64,000 bases of DNA from Rotaria sp. Silwood1 (taxonomy: Eukaryota; Rotifera; Eurotatoria; Philodinida; Philodinidae). Shown here piece after piece: positions 1 to 12,186 of this stretch. The stretch spans positions 3,732,536-3,796,535 of the forward strand of contig CAJNOP010000012.1 in assembly GCA_905250075.1 (NCBI GenBank). Reading direction: 5' to 3'. The position numbers and the translations under genes are program-made. Positions within the stretch are counted from its first letter, which is position 1. The number at the start of each line of letters is the position of its first letter. Below the pieces are notes generated by a model, which did not search any database, was not told the DNA's origin, and saw only the letters and a program-made list of their open reading frames with translations.

Positions 1-303
1 TATTTATCAGTCTAACCGACAAAGAAGACAAAAGAAAAGACTAGATTAAATATCAAGATAACATATTTTGCGTAAAATTCTTTGATTTAAATACAAGCTA
101 ATGTAAAATATCTGAATATCATGATGTCAATTAATCAAGAACAAAAAAAAAGAAAAAAAAAAAAAGAAACTAGCTCTAAGAAGATAAAATATAGACAAAA
201 GTCTAAAACATGCACAATAAAAAAAAATCACCACAGTACAAAAGCGCACTAACATACAGCGAAAGATTATTAAACATGACTATATTAAATTATGATATTC
301 TCG
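1..303. other. AT-rich flank, no gene seen
   Basis: Downstream flank of the minus-strand FEZ gene. Only A/T homopolymer runs are seen, with no coding pattern on either strand. Confidence 0.5.
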
Positions 304-3300
304 TCAACATGGACATAGAACATTGAGAATGTATTTTGTTAAAAGTTCTGGCACTTGAGGACTATCTTCATTAATTGCGTGAAGTACTACAAAGAATAAA
401 AGACAAAATTATTTTAATTGAAATCAATAATCAAATATTCTAACTAACTTTTATTTAAACTTTGTAAATGTTCAACCGATAAATATGTTGGATGATCACG
501 ATCATATGGAATCACCGTTGTAAGATACTAAAAGTAAAATACCAAAAAGAATTGAAATCATGATTATTATGATTTTAAATCTCGTCGACATATAATTAAA
601 AGCAGCATATGTATATATAGCATTTAAAAATAGTGATAAGCATATGAAACAACATGTATTGATAAATATGATATAAGTGTGACTAATCGATGTTTATTTA
701 GTTTAATATTAGTTATGTAATCTACCTGAGTCTTTCGAAATAGTTCATGCCAACTAGTCGAAAAAATGTCGAATACTGATCGACTACGACAGGATAATAT
801 CTAAACCAAATTTAGTGTTTTTTCATGGAATAAAATCATTTATATATATATATATATATTCTTTTGTGTTTTGTTATTGAAAACTCTTGAGTACAATTTA
901 TTAAAGTCAAATAAGAGATGAAATACTATTCATTTTATTGTATGATAATAATAGACAATATCTAACTAATTATTCCCAATGTTGCTACATTCTTAATATG
1001 GTCTTATCAATCATCCAAATATTCTACAAAAAATAATAATAAAACTTGTTTTAACTGTTGTTTATTGTTGTCTATTTTTAGATTGTTATTTGTTTTTGTC
1101 AAGGTCATATTAACTAACTAAACTATATCCAGTTTTAGACATTTCAATAATCTCAAAAACAAACAAAACAAAAAAAAAACATTTGACCTTCAATTAATTA
1201 AATAGACACCCACCCGAAGATCTATGAAAGATTATTTCTTTACTAAAAACATTCGTCATGTTATGCATATATATGACAATTCTTTCACATATCTTATTAC
1301 AGACAATGTTGTCTAAAATATTCTATATATCTAACTATCCATGGAGTCTTTTGAATACATGTTTCATTAATAGACATAGAATGTTATATTTTAATGCAAA
1401 TAGATTGTTAACATGCTGATCAGAATATGATTAATTCATATTAGTTTCAAAAAAAAAATATATATATATATATATTCATTTAATTGATCAAAAGTTTTCA
1501 TATGGAAAAAAAAGATAACCAATTTATTTTCTTGCCGTTTTTTTTTTTTCGATTAATCAATATCATCATGTAAATATGAACTCATGACCTCATTTCACTT
1601 CTCCTATCCTAATCCAATTAATAATCAGTGTTCGATAGTATAGAAAAAGGAAAGAAAAAGTTTACTCAACAACTCATCTGTATAATAATAAATATTCATC
1701 TAACATTTTTTTTTTCTGTGGTGTTTTCTCTAGGAAAAGAGAATTCCCAATACACATTAGTCGCACGTTCATACTAATCGTATCTACAAGAGCAATAATA
1801 CAAACTGTTTGATTCTATTACCCATTTTTCAATTATATATAAAGAGAGAGCGCAAAATAGAAAGAACATATAATATTTACCGTTCCCGGTTCAATATAAT
1901 TGCTATTTCCTAATATAGAACGACGTTTCGGACGTTTTTCACCCTGATGATGTCGACGTTTATTCTGAAAAAAAGAAAAATGTCATTTTTTTTTTTTGTT
2001 TGTCTTACGGAAACAAAACAACATTTACTTGAATACTAAGTACAAGTGAAATAAATGTATTCTTTGTTTCTTTTTCATATTCAAGTTCATCTCGAATAGC
2101 TAATTCCTAAACAAGAGAAAAAAAAACAATTAATCAAATAAAAAAGAACAAAAAAGTTTTTATTATTTGTTTCAATGGCGTAGCCAGGAATTTTTAAGTC
2201 ATAGGACCGAACTATTTTGAATTACGGGCAGCTAAGGACAACCGTTATGATTTCAAAAATATCTATGATCAATAACTGTTTAAGCATTGCATAGCTCAAT
2301 AAATCCATGAGCAATTGTCCAATGGTTCTACCCTTGGCTACGCCACTGATTTGTTTCTTGTATTTACTTGAACAAGAAAATTTGATAATTCTTTAACAGA
2401 TGTATTTAATTCTTCATATAATTCATTTAATGAATAAATTGTTTGTGATTTTAAATCTATTTCATCATTATGCATACTTGATGATAAATATTTAACACGT
2501 CTTGTACGTAAATCAAGTATATCAGATGTTGATTGATCATCACAATAACCTGAATCAGGTGTCATATCTTGTAACATAAAATCAATTTCACTAATAACTT
2601 GTTCAGCTGTAAGAAATGGTTCATGATTTGATGAAATAATAACTGAATGCATATCTAATTGTTCACGTAATTCTTCTTCTTCATCATCATTTAGATCATC
2701 AATTGATGTTATATCATCTTCATTTGTATTTAATTTAGTTGTTTGATTATAAATACTATTCATTGCTATTTGACAACTTTGTGATATATTTGGTAATTTT
2801 AAATCATGACGAAGTGATGTACGAAGATTTTCAATTAATTCTGACCATGTACTATATGACAAAAGAAAATAATAATAATAAGAAGAAGAAGAAAATAAAA
2901 TGACTAGTAAACTAACTTTGATGAAGCAACAAGATCTTTTTGTGATGTTTTAAATTGTTTTTCGTCTAATTCAATTACTTGTTCATCTTTAAAACAAGCA
3001 TTTATTGTATTATCAAATGATTTAACAAGATCTTCAAGTGAAATTGCTTTAAATGAATGTTCGCCTAATGAAATATTTTATTAAAAAATAAAAATGATGT
3101 TTTTTTTTTTTTTTTTTTCAACTAACCAAGTGCAGGATTTAATAATGTATCATTATTATGATTCGATATTGCTTGATCATCAGTCATATCTTCTTCATCA
3201 GAATCATCATTAGTATGTGAATGAGAATTCGTTTGAGTAAATTTTACAATAGGTGCACATGGATTGTCATATAAAACTCGTTTGTCACGTATTCCTATAG

Positions 3301-3304
3301 ACAT
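304..3304 (-). CDS. FEZ: FEZ1/FEZ2 (UNC-76) family kinesin adaptor
   Basis: Homologue of fasciculation and elongation protein zeta, a coiled-coil cytoplasmic adaptor that links cargo to kinesin-1 in axonal transport. Seven exons on the minus strand: 3304-3127, 3064-2917, 2851-2368, 2106-2029, 1964-1881, 527-449 and 386-304, all GT-AG, totalling 1134 nt (377 residues; FEZ1 is about 390). Family blocks occur in order: an acidic N-terminus with SLEDLVKSFD, then EEELREQLDMHS, then LTAEQVISEIDFMLQ. These are followed by the helical ELAIRDELEYEKE block, YLTTVIPY, and the C-terminal LLTKYILNVLCPC. The last resembles the vertebrate LLTDYILKVLCPT end. The first ATG (3304) is the earliest in frame after an upstream stop; a further 5' exon cannot be excluded. 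The intron between the fifth and sixth exons is long (about 1.35 kb) and shows no coding pattern. Another intron contains a hAT-type MITE. Family identity is near certain; FEZ1 versus FEZ2 cannot be decided. Confidence 0.93.
2173..2348. mobile_element. hAT-type MITE in a FEZ intron
   Basis: A 176-bp non-autonomous DNA transposon. Left end CAATGGCGTAGCCAGG; right end, reverse complemented, CAGTGGCGTAGCCAAGG, so the terminal inverted repeats match at nearly every position. It is flanked by a perfect 8-bp direct repeat ATTTGTTT (2165-2172 and 2349-2356), the target-site size of hAT elements. It fills most of the 261-bp intron 2107-2367 and ends 19 bp from the FEZ splice donor. Removing the element plus one target-site copy leaves a 77-bp intron, normal for this window. 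No transposase is encoded. Confidence 0.88.
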
Positions 3305-4389
3305 TAGCAAAATACTATGATAAACGATGAAGATAACAGAATCGATACAGGATTAATTAATCTTGTTTTTTTGTTTATTTCTTTCAAATAAATCCAATAG
3401 CCAATTATATTTATTTGTTATATTGAAAAAATTTCTTTTTAATATAATAAAAATTCGTTCAAATTCTTAGATTTTTTATTTTTATTTTATTATTTATTTA
3501 TTTCTATTAAATCAAATTAGAGGATAAAGAATGAATGCTATGGTAGAAAATAAACCAATCAAATGAACTATTAGCAAGTTAACATGAATTATTGGTAGTT
3601 GATTCTGCAAAAGCAAAACTGCTAGACAAGTCAATACAAGATAATGCAATATATGTTTTTTGTTGTGCATCCAGCTGTCAATTCATTTCATTTAGATGTT
3701 ATGATAATTATGTTCAGTCATTAGTTTGTAACAAAACAACTGCCTATTGACATATGCGCATATGGTTTACTTAGAAATAAAGTCTTTTATCGAATACGAG
3801 TAATTTTCTCATACAATAGTTGATATAATCTCTATACAATAGAAACAAAACATTCTTTTCAAGATAATAAACAACAAATATGATATAGTAACTGTTATTT
3901 TAATGTGTAAATTAATACTGACGATATATATATACATGGAGAAAAAGAAATATGATATCAATTATTGTTTCATTTGAATTGTGTCAATTAGTCTATTTCA
4001 ATTGAACTTTTATAGTTTAAATATTTTGCATTAAAATCGAGTTCTTTTTAGATTTAAATAAATTCATATTGAAACATCTTATTATTATGATTATTTAAAA
4101 GATAATATATTCAATCACAAAATGTGAGTTAGATTTATTTTAATGCAAAAGAAAAAAAGTAATAATAGACATTCTATCGTTTAACAATAATTTGCATAAT
4201 ATCTTTTTCATTCTTTAAAAGTTTATTTGTTCTTGTATTAACTATAATCAAAATTAGCATTGATTAATATAATTCTTGTTAAAATTTTGATTGATTAAAA
4301 CAACACATAGATGTTTCAATCGAAGTATTATCGATATTTGTTGAATTCTTTTTTTCTTCAAAAGAAAATTAGATATGTCAAATTTTTAA
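3305..4389. other. Intergenic, probable FEZ 5' region
   Basis: AT-rich sequence upstream of the FEZ start. No open frame with coding character and no recognisable promoter motif. Confidence 0.4.
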
Positions 4390-5960
4390 TTTTACATACA
4401 ATAAAATCTGATCCTAATCTTATTCATCCGAAGATTAACATTGAACCGTTCTTATATTCAAATCAATTTTTTTTTTATTCCTGAGGTTCTTCTCAGGTAT
4501 CGAAAGACTTTTTTGTCGTTATTATAGATCAATAGAGTTGCGCATATTGCCTACAAATATTTCATCTCTTTAAAAACTAGTGGAATAATAACAAAGATCT
4601 GAAACATTTTCTGAAGATATTGAAAGTTCAGTATTTGACCTGAAAGTTGACGAATATCTAATTTTAAAAAGACGGAAATAGATTCGTTCAATGAAGAATT
4701 TTATTTTCAATCAAAATCGGTACCAATACGTTAATGATTCAAATGTTTTTCTATTGATAAATGCCAAGTACTGACTGATTGAGGCATAATGATGTTTTTG
4801 GCCTTATGAGAAATCAGTTTATATGTGTGCACCAACGAGATATTTTATCAAGCACGTAATTCAATATATCCTTCTTAATAAGATCATTTTCAGACGGAAA
4901 TTCTATGTCTGAAGGTCGACTTTATGCTGAAAACCTTGACGATATGTATGTACTTTCGTGAAATATTTGAATGATTAAATTTCAACTTATCATATTTCAG
5001 CTACTTAATAATTGAATACAACCTTCAAGTTTGACATTTATATTTCCCAACGGATGGAAACATGAAAAGCTTTCAAAACTTTACAATAAATCAATTAGAT
5101 AAAAAGTTACTATTTTACTGCAATGAATTAAACTTTCGATTTCAAATAAACAAACCAAACTTCTACTATCTTGTCAATGTGACTCATAAGTCTGAATATA
5201 ATATTTATGTTGTAAGATAGAGCTTGAGCTTCTAATCTCAGTGAGTCATTTGAAATCGAAAAATCAGTTTATATTTGAAGAAATATGAGTGATTAATATC
5301 TAATTGGTTTAGCGAAAGTTTTTCATGTTTTCATCCATCTAGAAACATATATGTTAAACTTGAAGGTTGTATTGAATTACTGAATAGTTGAAACTTGATA
5401 AGTTAGAATTCAAGCAATCAAGTATTTTACGAATGTATGTACATACCCTCAAGGTTTTGAGCATAAGGTTGACCTTCATACATAGATTTTAGTCTGCAAA
5501 TGATCTCATCAAGAATATCATATTTAATTATGTATGTGATTAAGAATAACCTCATTGGTATACGCATATAAACTATAACTTCATGAAGGAAAAAAAAACA
5601 ATCATTCTGCTTGAATTATAGCAAATAAAAACTATTCATTGAATGAATTGGTTTTCAACGAAATAAAAATTAGGCTTCAATGAACTTTTAAATCAAATAC
5701 TAATTTTAAGAACTTTCACAAAGTGCTGCAGATCATTTTTATGATTGGAATAGATCTCAAAAAATAATAAGATACTTGTAATTAATACATAAAACTAGAT
5801 CGTACTTTAATAACTTCCCATAGAACGACGATAAAATGTTTTCCGACACTTCAGGAAGATTTCAAGTGTAAAAAATTAATTCGAAAACAAACAAGATTCA
5901 ATGTTAATGCACAGATGAATAAGATTGGCATCAGATTTATCATGCAAAGTTAATAATGTA
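4390..5960. repeat. Large imperfect palindrome, ~1.5 kb
   Basis: Two arms of about 780 bp in opposite orientation meet near 5190-5205 with almost no spacer. Matched landmarks include AATACAACCTTCAAGTTT near 5015 against its reverse complement near 5357-5373. TATGTCTGAAGGTCGACTTT near 4900 pairs with a close reverse complement near 5465-5490. AATCTTATTCATCCGAAGAT near 4415 pairs with a similar block near 5915-5935. By eye the arms are roughly 70-80% identical with small indels. No coding frame is conserved between the arms. It could be a fold-back transposon relic, an inverted duplication, or a locus transcribed into a long hairpin RNA. Confidence 0.7.
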
Positions 5961-8595
5961 CCATACATCATCTATTTAAAAACAAACACAAAATAATTCT
6001 ATAATTAATCGGTATTATATAGAAATATGATTGAATTCATATCTTTCCTATTTATCGATGAAGACAGTAAATTCTAATAGGAGTTTTTTTTTTTCATAAG
6101 ATATTTTTTGTTTTTCTTATTTTATTTCATCTGTAAAAAAGTGCAATGATAAAATGATTTCGATAATTAACTCCGCATCAATGAAAATATCCTCTTCCTG
6201 TTGAACACTTGTGTGATCAACTGAATCAATATTATTATCAATTCGATAGTGATCAGCTTAAATTGATTTTTATCGATCAACATGCAAACTTATATAATTG
6301 ATAAATGAATGTAATAATTGACAGAAAAGATGTTTATCAATTTGCAAATAATCGAAGCATTAATTTGGTAGTTTTAGTTCTCTAGGGAATGTGATTATGA
6401 GATATTTGTTGTTATGTGATAGATATTTTTTGAATATAAAAGTCTTTTCGAAAGGATCTCTTCTAAGTGAATCGAATTAATATGTGGTTATTCTCAAGAT
6501 TTTATTGTAGAAAATAAGTTCTCTTTAATTTAAAAATGATATAATAATATTCGTGATTGGTGATAATATTGTTAACATATATTAGTAATGATGTTTTGAT
6601 CTACTAATGTTATTGAAATAGATGGCATATAACATTGTCTTATTATTTTGCTTAGATTTGGAATTCGATAATTTATCATAATATAGAACATTGTGACATA
6701 AATCTAATTTGGATGTATGTATGGAATGTATGGACCTTTTCATTTCGTCAAATATTGGATTTTAGCCAATGCAAAAATAATATTAATATAACCTTTGTCT
6801 TATTTGTATTTGTTTTGTGATTAGCATGGAAAGAGTATTGTAAAGTAACTAACAATAATTTCTCTATGTAGATACATATTCGAATATATGATAAAAATAA
6901 TAGACACTAGCAAAGAACTGATTTCAATGGGTATTTATAGAAAAGATACGTTAGTAAAGCATTATTTGTTAGACTTTTTGTTTTTAAATATTGATTTAAT
7001 TGAAGATCATCGATATAGTAATGGAATCTAGATAATTTTAAACGAAGATAATGTTTTTGATTTGTTTGAAAATTAGGAAGATTATAATCAATAAGAAAAA
7101 CATGTATAATTGCAATTTTATTCCTTCTATTTCAGGTGGATTTATCTATGCTAATTGTTTGATATTCACACTGATTTTAATTGTTGTTTGTCACATAATA
7201 ACAGAAAACATGTCCGATACACTCAATTGACTTCATTACTGTGTTTGTTCTGGAACATAGAAATAGATACATACGTTTCTATATAGTTTATGCAATGATT
7301 GCAATACAAGGAAGATCATAAAGAAAAAGTACACGTAATCAGACGACATACAATATGCTCAACATAAACACAATTATTTATTAGTAAAAGATTTTAATGA
7401 ATAATTATCTGTCAGATTATGGTTATCGTTCAATTTATGGTGATAGAAGTTATGAAGAAATTTGTCATCAATGCTTACGAGGTAACTACCTCCTAAACTA
7501 GTATCCACCGTTTGCACTCATATTGCATTCACCAGGAAGTCAAGGTAAAACTAGAAAAGTTCTAAAAGGATTCGTGTTCATGAGCCTCTAAAGCCGAGCA
7601 ATAACAGTTTTATTGTGTTTTCGATACGACGATAGCTATTTATCGAAAAACCTAATAATAATATTTCGACCTGAAGTTTAACCCATAAAATGGTCGTTTG
7701 CAACAAAAATCGAGTGTACTCGAAAATTTCATATCACGGCAAAGGAACACTCTTTTCGGCTAATAATTTCAGAATATTCCCAGAGTCATCACACCTATGT
7801 ATGGGTGAGATGTCAGATCGAAATTTCGTTATTTTGTTTTTCGACAATTACCTAGAACTGAATCGAAAATCTACTAAAACGGTCATAGCTTAGCTCTAGA
7901 AGTTCATGGATATAATCGCGTTTAAGAATTTTCTAGTCTTATCGAGACCTTCTTGTGAGTCAAAATCAGCTCAAACGGTGCATATCACTTCGACTAGTTC
8001 CCTAGTTAGTTTTTGTACTTAGTAAGAAAATTCATTTTCTTAGTTCATATAGAGTTTCTTCTTTTCTTTTTTTTAGGCGTTGTTCACATCAGATCTTAAT
8101 TTAAGATGAACAATGATTATCTTGGATATTCTTATTGTTCATTGGATCATCATCTACTCGTTTTCGAAGATTTTGTTTGTGTATAATACAATTGTATTGA
8201 TGTAAATAATTTTCTTATGTTCATTTGTTTATGTTACAACTATGTCATGTTTTTGATAATAGTTTTTTAATTGTTTGATATTAAGATGAAATAATAATAA
8301 AGGTATGCACATGATTTATCACGTGAACATAAACTTTCAACGTGTGTTGAATAAAACACTATCAGTTGTGATTAACAATAGTATGGACTAACTATTTAAA
8401 AAAAAATGCTATATAGAACTAGGTTAAATGTTTATCTACTTGAAAAAAAAGTTATGATGCCTCTTTTAGTCTTCACTGACAAGACAAAAAATTAATCAAA
8501 GAAAAAAAACAACTAAGATAAGATGGTTATCAAGGGATATTTAACTAGGTTTTTTCTATTTTCATTATATCAATTACACTTGCAATTTTTTTACT
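5961..8595. other. Intergenic, upstream of sphingomyelinase
   Basis: No supportable gene. The block about 7480-8050 is visibly less AT-rich than its surroundings and carries a 67-codon open frame without family features. It may be an old transposon relic. The final 500 bp presumably hold the promoter of the sphingomyelinase gene. Confidence 0.35.
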
Positions 8596-10902
8596 ATGTC
8601 ACGAAGTTATTATACATTTGTTCTACTTTGTTTCTTTGCTCTTAATGTCATAATAATTGAGAGTCGATCAATATCCGAAGATACTATTAAATCTATTCTC
8701 AGTGATCCATTGAATGATGATCATCGAAAGTTATTACATGCTTTTACTGGTTATCGTCATCGCTTTGAACAATCTTCTAATTTCAAAGCACTTCGATGGA
8801 CATTAGGAAATCAAAAAATGTCTGGATTATGTGATCTTTGTGATCTAGGCGTACCTCTAGTAAGTTAATATGTTAATTTTCAATTTTAAAACTTGTCTTC
8901 AATTCTATATAATAGATTCGATTACTCCTTGAACTTAATCAAACTAGTCTCATTGACGAAGTAGTTGGCATCTTTTGTAGAGAATATATTTTACTTGATG
9001 AAAATGTCTGTCTTGGTGCTGCTCATGAATATATGGTAAGAAAATTTTGTTTGTTTTTCAAAAAGAAAGATTTCTTTTGTTTAAATAGGGTGTAATGTTT
9101 CAAGTTGTTGAATTAGCTCATTTTAATAATAAACAACTTTGTTCATTAGCATTTGAATGTGAACCACAAAGAGATTTTCCTATTTTTAGTTGGAATGTAA
9201 CATTTCCTGATAAACCAAAACCATCACCTAGACCGCCACAACCTCCATCAGTGAGTATTATTTAAATCAAATTTCATAATCAAAGTATTTAACAAAATTA
9301 GTTCTGTTTTGAACGAATGATTAAATACACAGCGATACGATACTTTGTTTTTTATTTATTGTAGCCAGATTCACCAAAATTGAATATTCTTCATTTGTCT
9401 GATTTGCATGTTGATTTTTCCTATAAACCAGGATCACAAGCTGATTGTTCACAACCTTTATGTTGCAGAGCAGGTCAACCAGGTAATTATTATTATGTAT
9501 GATGTTTTATGAATCATATTTTAATATGTCTTACTTTATTTTCCATAGTTCCTGGTCATATAGGTGCTGGTTTTTGGTAAAGAATTCGAATAATTTTGAA
9601 GTATATTATATTTATATCGATGCTTTAGGGGTGATTATCGAAATTGTGATATTCCTTTTTGGACAGCTCAAGCTCTATTGAAATATGCTGCCGAGATCGA
9701 AAAAGTAATTTTCATCGATGCAAATTCATTTTATGTATATATATTATTTTTGACAGGTAGATTTTATTTATTATACAGGTGATTTACCAGCTCATAATGT
9801 TTGGAATCAATCTCGTACTGATCAACTNNNNNNNNNNATACACGTGATAGTATCGAACGTGGAGCTTTTTATACAACATTAGTGAGACCTGGTTTAAGAT
9901 TGATCTCACTCAATATGAATTATTGTTCGAGAGAAAATTTTTGGGTGCTTATTAATACGACTGATCCACTTGGTCAACTACAATGGGTAAGTTTTATAAC
10001 CATGAAAATATAGTCATGAAAAATCACTATTTAGTTAATTCAATGGTTACAATATGCTGAAGATCATGAAGAAAAAGTACATATTATTGGACATCATCCA
10101 CCACGATCTTGTTTAGCATCATTTGGATGGAATTTTTATAAGATTGTTAATAGGTTAGATATTCAGAAGTTTGTACGTAGGGTCATCTCTAATCTTGAGA
10201 AATTTTCGCCTTTTGTTTTCGGCTCATCAATTCTCAAAAGAGTCGGTTGACTGATGGCTTTGTGAAATCTCTATTGACATGAAAAATGATCTCATATTAT
10301 CTATACAAATCTCTGTCGATTTAGATATGAAAATACAATAGCTGGTCAATTTTATGGACATACACATTATGATGAATTTTTAATGTTTTACGATGAAGAA
10401 GATCAGAAACGTCCTGTATCGATGGTTTGATTTTTTTTCTTCTTTTGTATCAAATAACTTATAATAGTTTTTAATATGGTTTCAGGCTTATATGGGACCA
10501 TCGTTGACAACAAGTTCGTATTTAAATCCCGGTTATCGAATCTATTCAATTGATGGTGAATATCCTGGAAGTTCTTATTGGGTACTTGATCATCGTACAG
10601 TAATTATGAATTTAACTGCATCGAATATATATAATAAAACAATTTTTATTGATGAATATGATGCTCGTGATGCATATCAAATGGAATATTTATTTCCTAA
10701 TGATTGGCATAATCTTGTACAAAGATTACAAAATGATTTAGATGGTTCATTAATGAGTTTAGTTTATCAATATTATACAAAATCATATGCTAATGGAAAC
10801 CAATGTGATCATAATTGTCGTCGAGGGCTTTTATGCAGTTTCATAAGAGCACGAGAAAACGATACTCATGCATGTGATTCTATTCCACCATTACTTTTAT
10901 AA
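8596..10902 (+). CDS. SMPD1: Acid sphingomyelinase-like phosphodiesterase (interrupted by gap)
   Basis: Secreted or lysosomal sphingomyelin phosphodiesterase, which hydrolyses sphingomyelin to ceramide and phosphocholine. Ten exons: 8596-8859, 8916-9035, 9089-9250, 9365-9482, 9549-9576, 9629-9704, 9757-9986 (containing the gap), 10035-10153, 10325-10424 and 10486-10902. Domains in order: an N-terminal signal peptide (hydrophobic to about residue 22); a saposin-B region with the CDLCDL...FC...CLG cysteines; a Pro-rich linker ([12 protein letters not shown]); and the metallophosphoesterase domain. The latter shows [10 protein letters not shown] (metal ligands), [35 protein letters not shown] and GHTHYDEF. 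The C-terminal ASM domain ([23 protein letters not shown]) ends with a Cys-rich tail. The segment that should contain the GNHE metal/phosphate motif, roughly 60 residues in homologues, is absent. It coincides with the 10-N gap, so it is probably missing from the assembly rather than from the gene. The flanking gene on the 3' side is convergent. Confidence 0.93.
9828..9837. other. Assembly gap (10 N) inside sphingomyelinase
   Basis: Ten Ns replace a stretch that homology predicts to be about 60 codons, possibly plus an intron. The gap length is therefore a placeholder. Confidence 0.95.
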
Positions 10903-11225
10903 ACTAATGCTTTCTATTTTGTCTAATTTACTTTATTTATATATATATATATATGTATATGTTTTCTCATCAAAAAACTTTTGACCACAATCGTGCTCTT
11001 TTTTCAGTGAATCATTCTATAATACATTACATTAAAGAATATTTCGACAATAAAATAAAAGAAAAACATATAATCGATTAAATAATAAGAGAATTAATTG
11101 AGTAAATATACATAATCATAGAAGATTTACTGGATGAAATCACTTGAATAACCAAAAAAATGAAAGAAAAAGCCTTGGTTGACACATATATATATCACAT
11201 AAAAAAAAAATAATATCGATCATTC

Positions 11226-12186
11226 TTATCGTCGAACTTTAAAACCAGTTGCTTGTGATAAACGTATATAATTATTAGCACGTAATATCGGACGACCTAT
11301 TGAATTAACTTGAAAACGTTCTCGTGTACATTGAAATGGAGTACTGAATACAGGTCGTGGTTTTTGATATACATTAATAAATGAATTCCTAGAATATGGT
11401 AGACATGAATTTGGAATAAAGAATTGATTAGATGGATAAGTTTGTGGAACACGAAATGATGGTATTGTTTTTTCTAAAAAAATGAAAAAAAAAGAAAATT
11501 AATGTTTTCAAAATTTTGCTTTGAACCTGTTTGTATTTGACTTGCAATTGATTGATTAAGTTTTTGTTGGACAATCGATGATGATGATGATGATGATATT
11601 GACCGTTGATAATTATAATTGTTGAGTAAATGTATTGATGAATTATCATTTGTTGATGATGTTGAACTTAATGAATGATTATGTAATGGATGATAAGTTA
11701 AGATTTCCAAATTATTATTTGTTTCATGAATTATTGATTCATCAATTGAAGATAAATGAAAATTATCAAATATAGACATTGTTGATGGTTTAATAGATGA
11801 ATTAAATGATGGGATCTAGATAGATCACTAAATTTTAATTCTTTTTTTTTTCTTTCTATTTCAGAAACACACCTCAAAAGCATTGTTATTTTCATCTATA
11901 TCTCTTGAAATAAAATCCATATTCATTTGTTGTAATGATAATAGTGATGATTTTGTTTGAGATATAGATTGAGTTGATGCATGTGAGGGTTGTCCAATCT
12001 TACGTTCTGCCTAAATTATCAATTGAAACAGAAAATATGTTGTTTATTTCTTTTTTTATTATGTTCGATTATGTTTTTACTTACTCCAATCGGTTTAAGA
12101 TTTGCAAAAACAAAATTTGGCATAGGATATTGATTTTCTTGTAATAATAATAATTCATCTACACTTGGATCTATTGATGTTGTCAT
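11226..12186 (-). CDS. Unrecognised Ser/Asn-rich protein
   Basis: Four-exon model on the minus strand: 12186-12085, 12010-11873, 11815-11527 and 11473-11226, all GT-AG, 777 nt giving 258 residues. I do not recognise the family. The N-terminus (MTTSIDPSVDELLLLQENQY...) and the C-terminus (...FQCTRERFQVNSIGRPILRA, ending FKVRR) look the most constrained. The middle is low-complexity, with Ser and Asn runs including a poly-Ser tract encoded by TCA repeats near 11580-11600. No signal peptide, membrane segment or known motif is seen, so a cytoplasmic or nuclear, partly disordered protein is likely. It is convergent with the sphingomyelinase gene, whose stop lies about 320 bp away; the gap between them holds a TA microsatellite near 10937-10955. 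Exon structure is well supported by frame closure; function is unknown. Confidence 0.75.

Noticed and set aside
7690..7893. 67-codon open frame in a less AT-rich block
   Set aside because: No splice partners, domain or similarity that I recognise; could be part of an old repeat.
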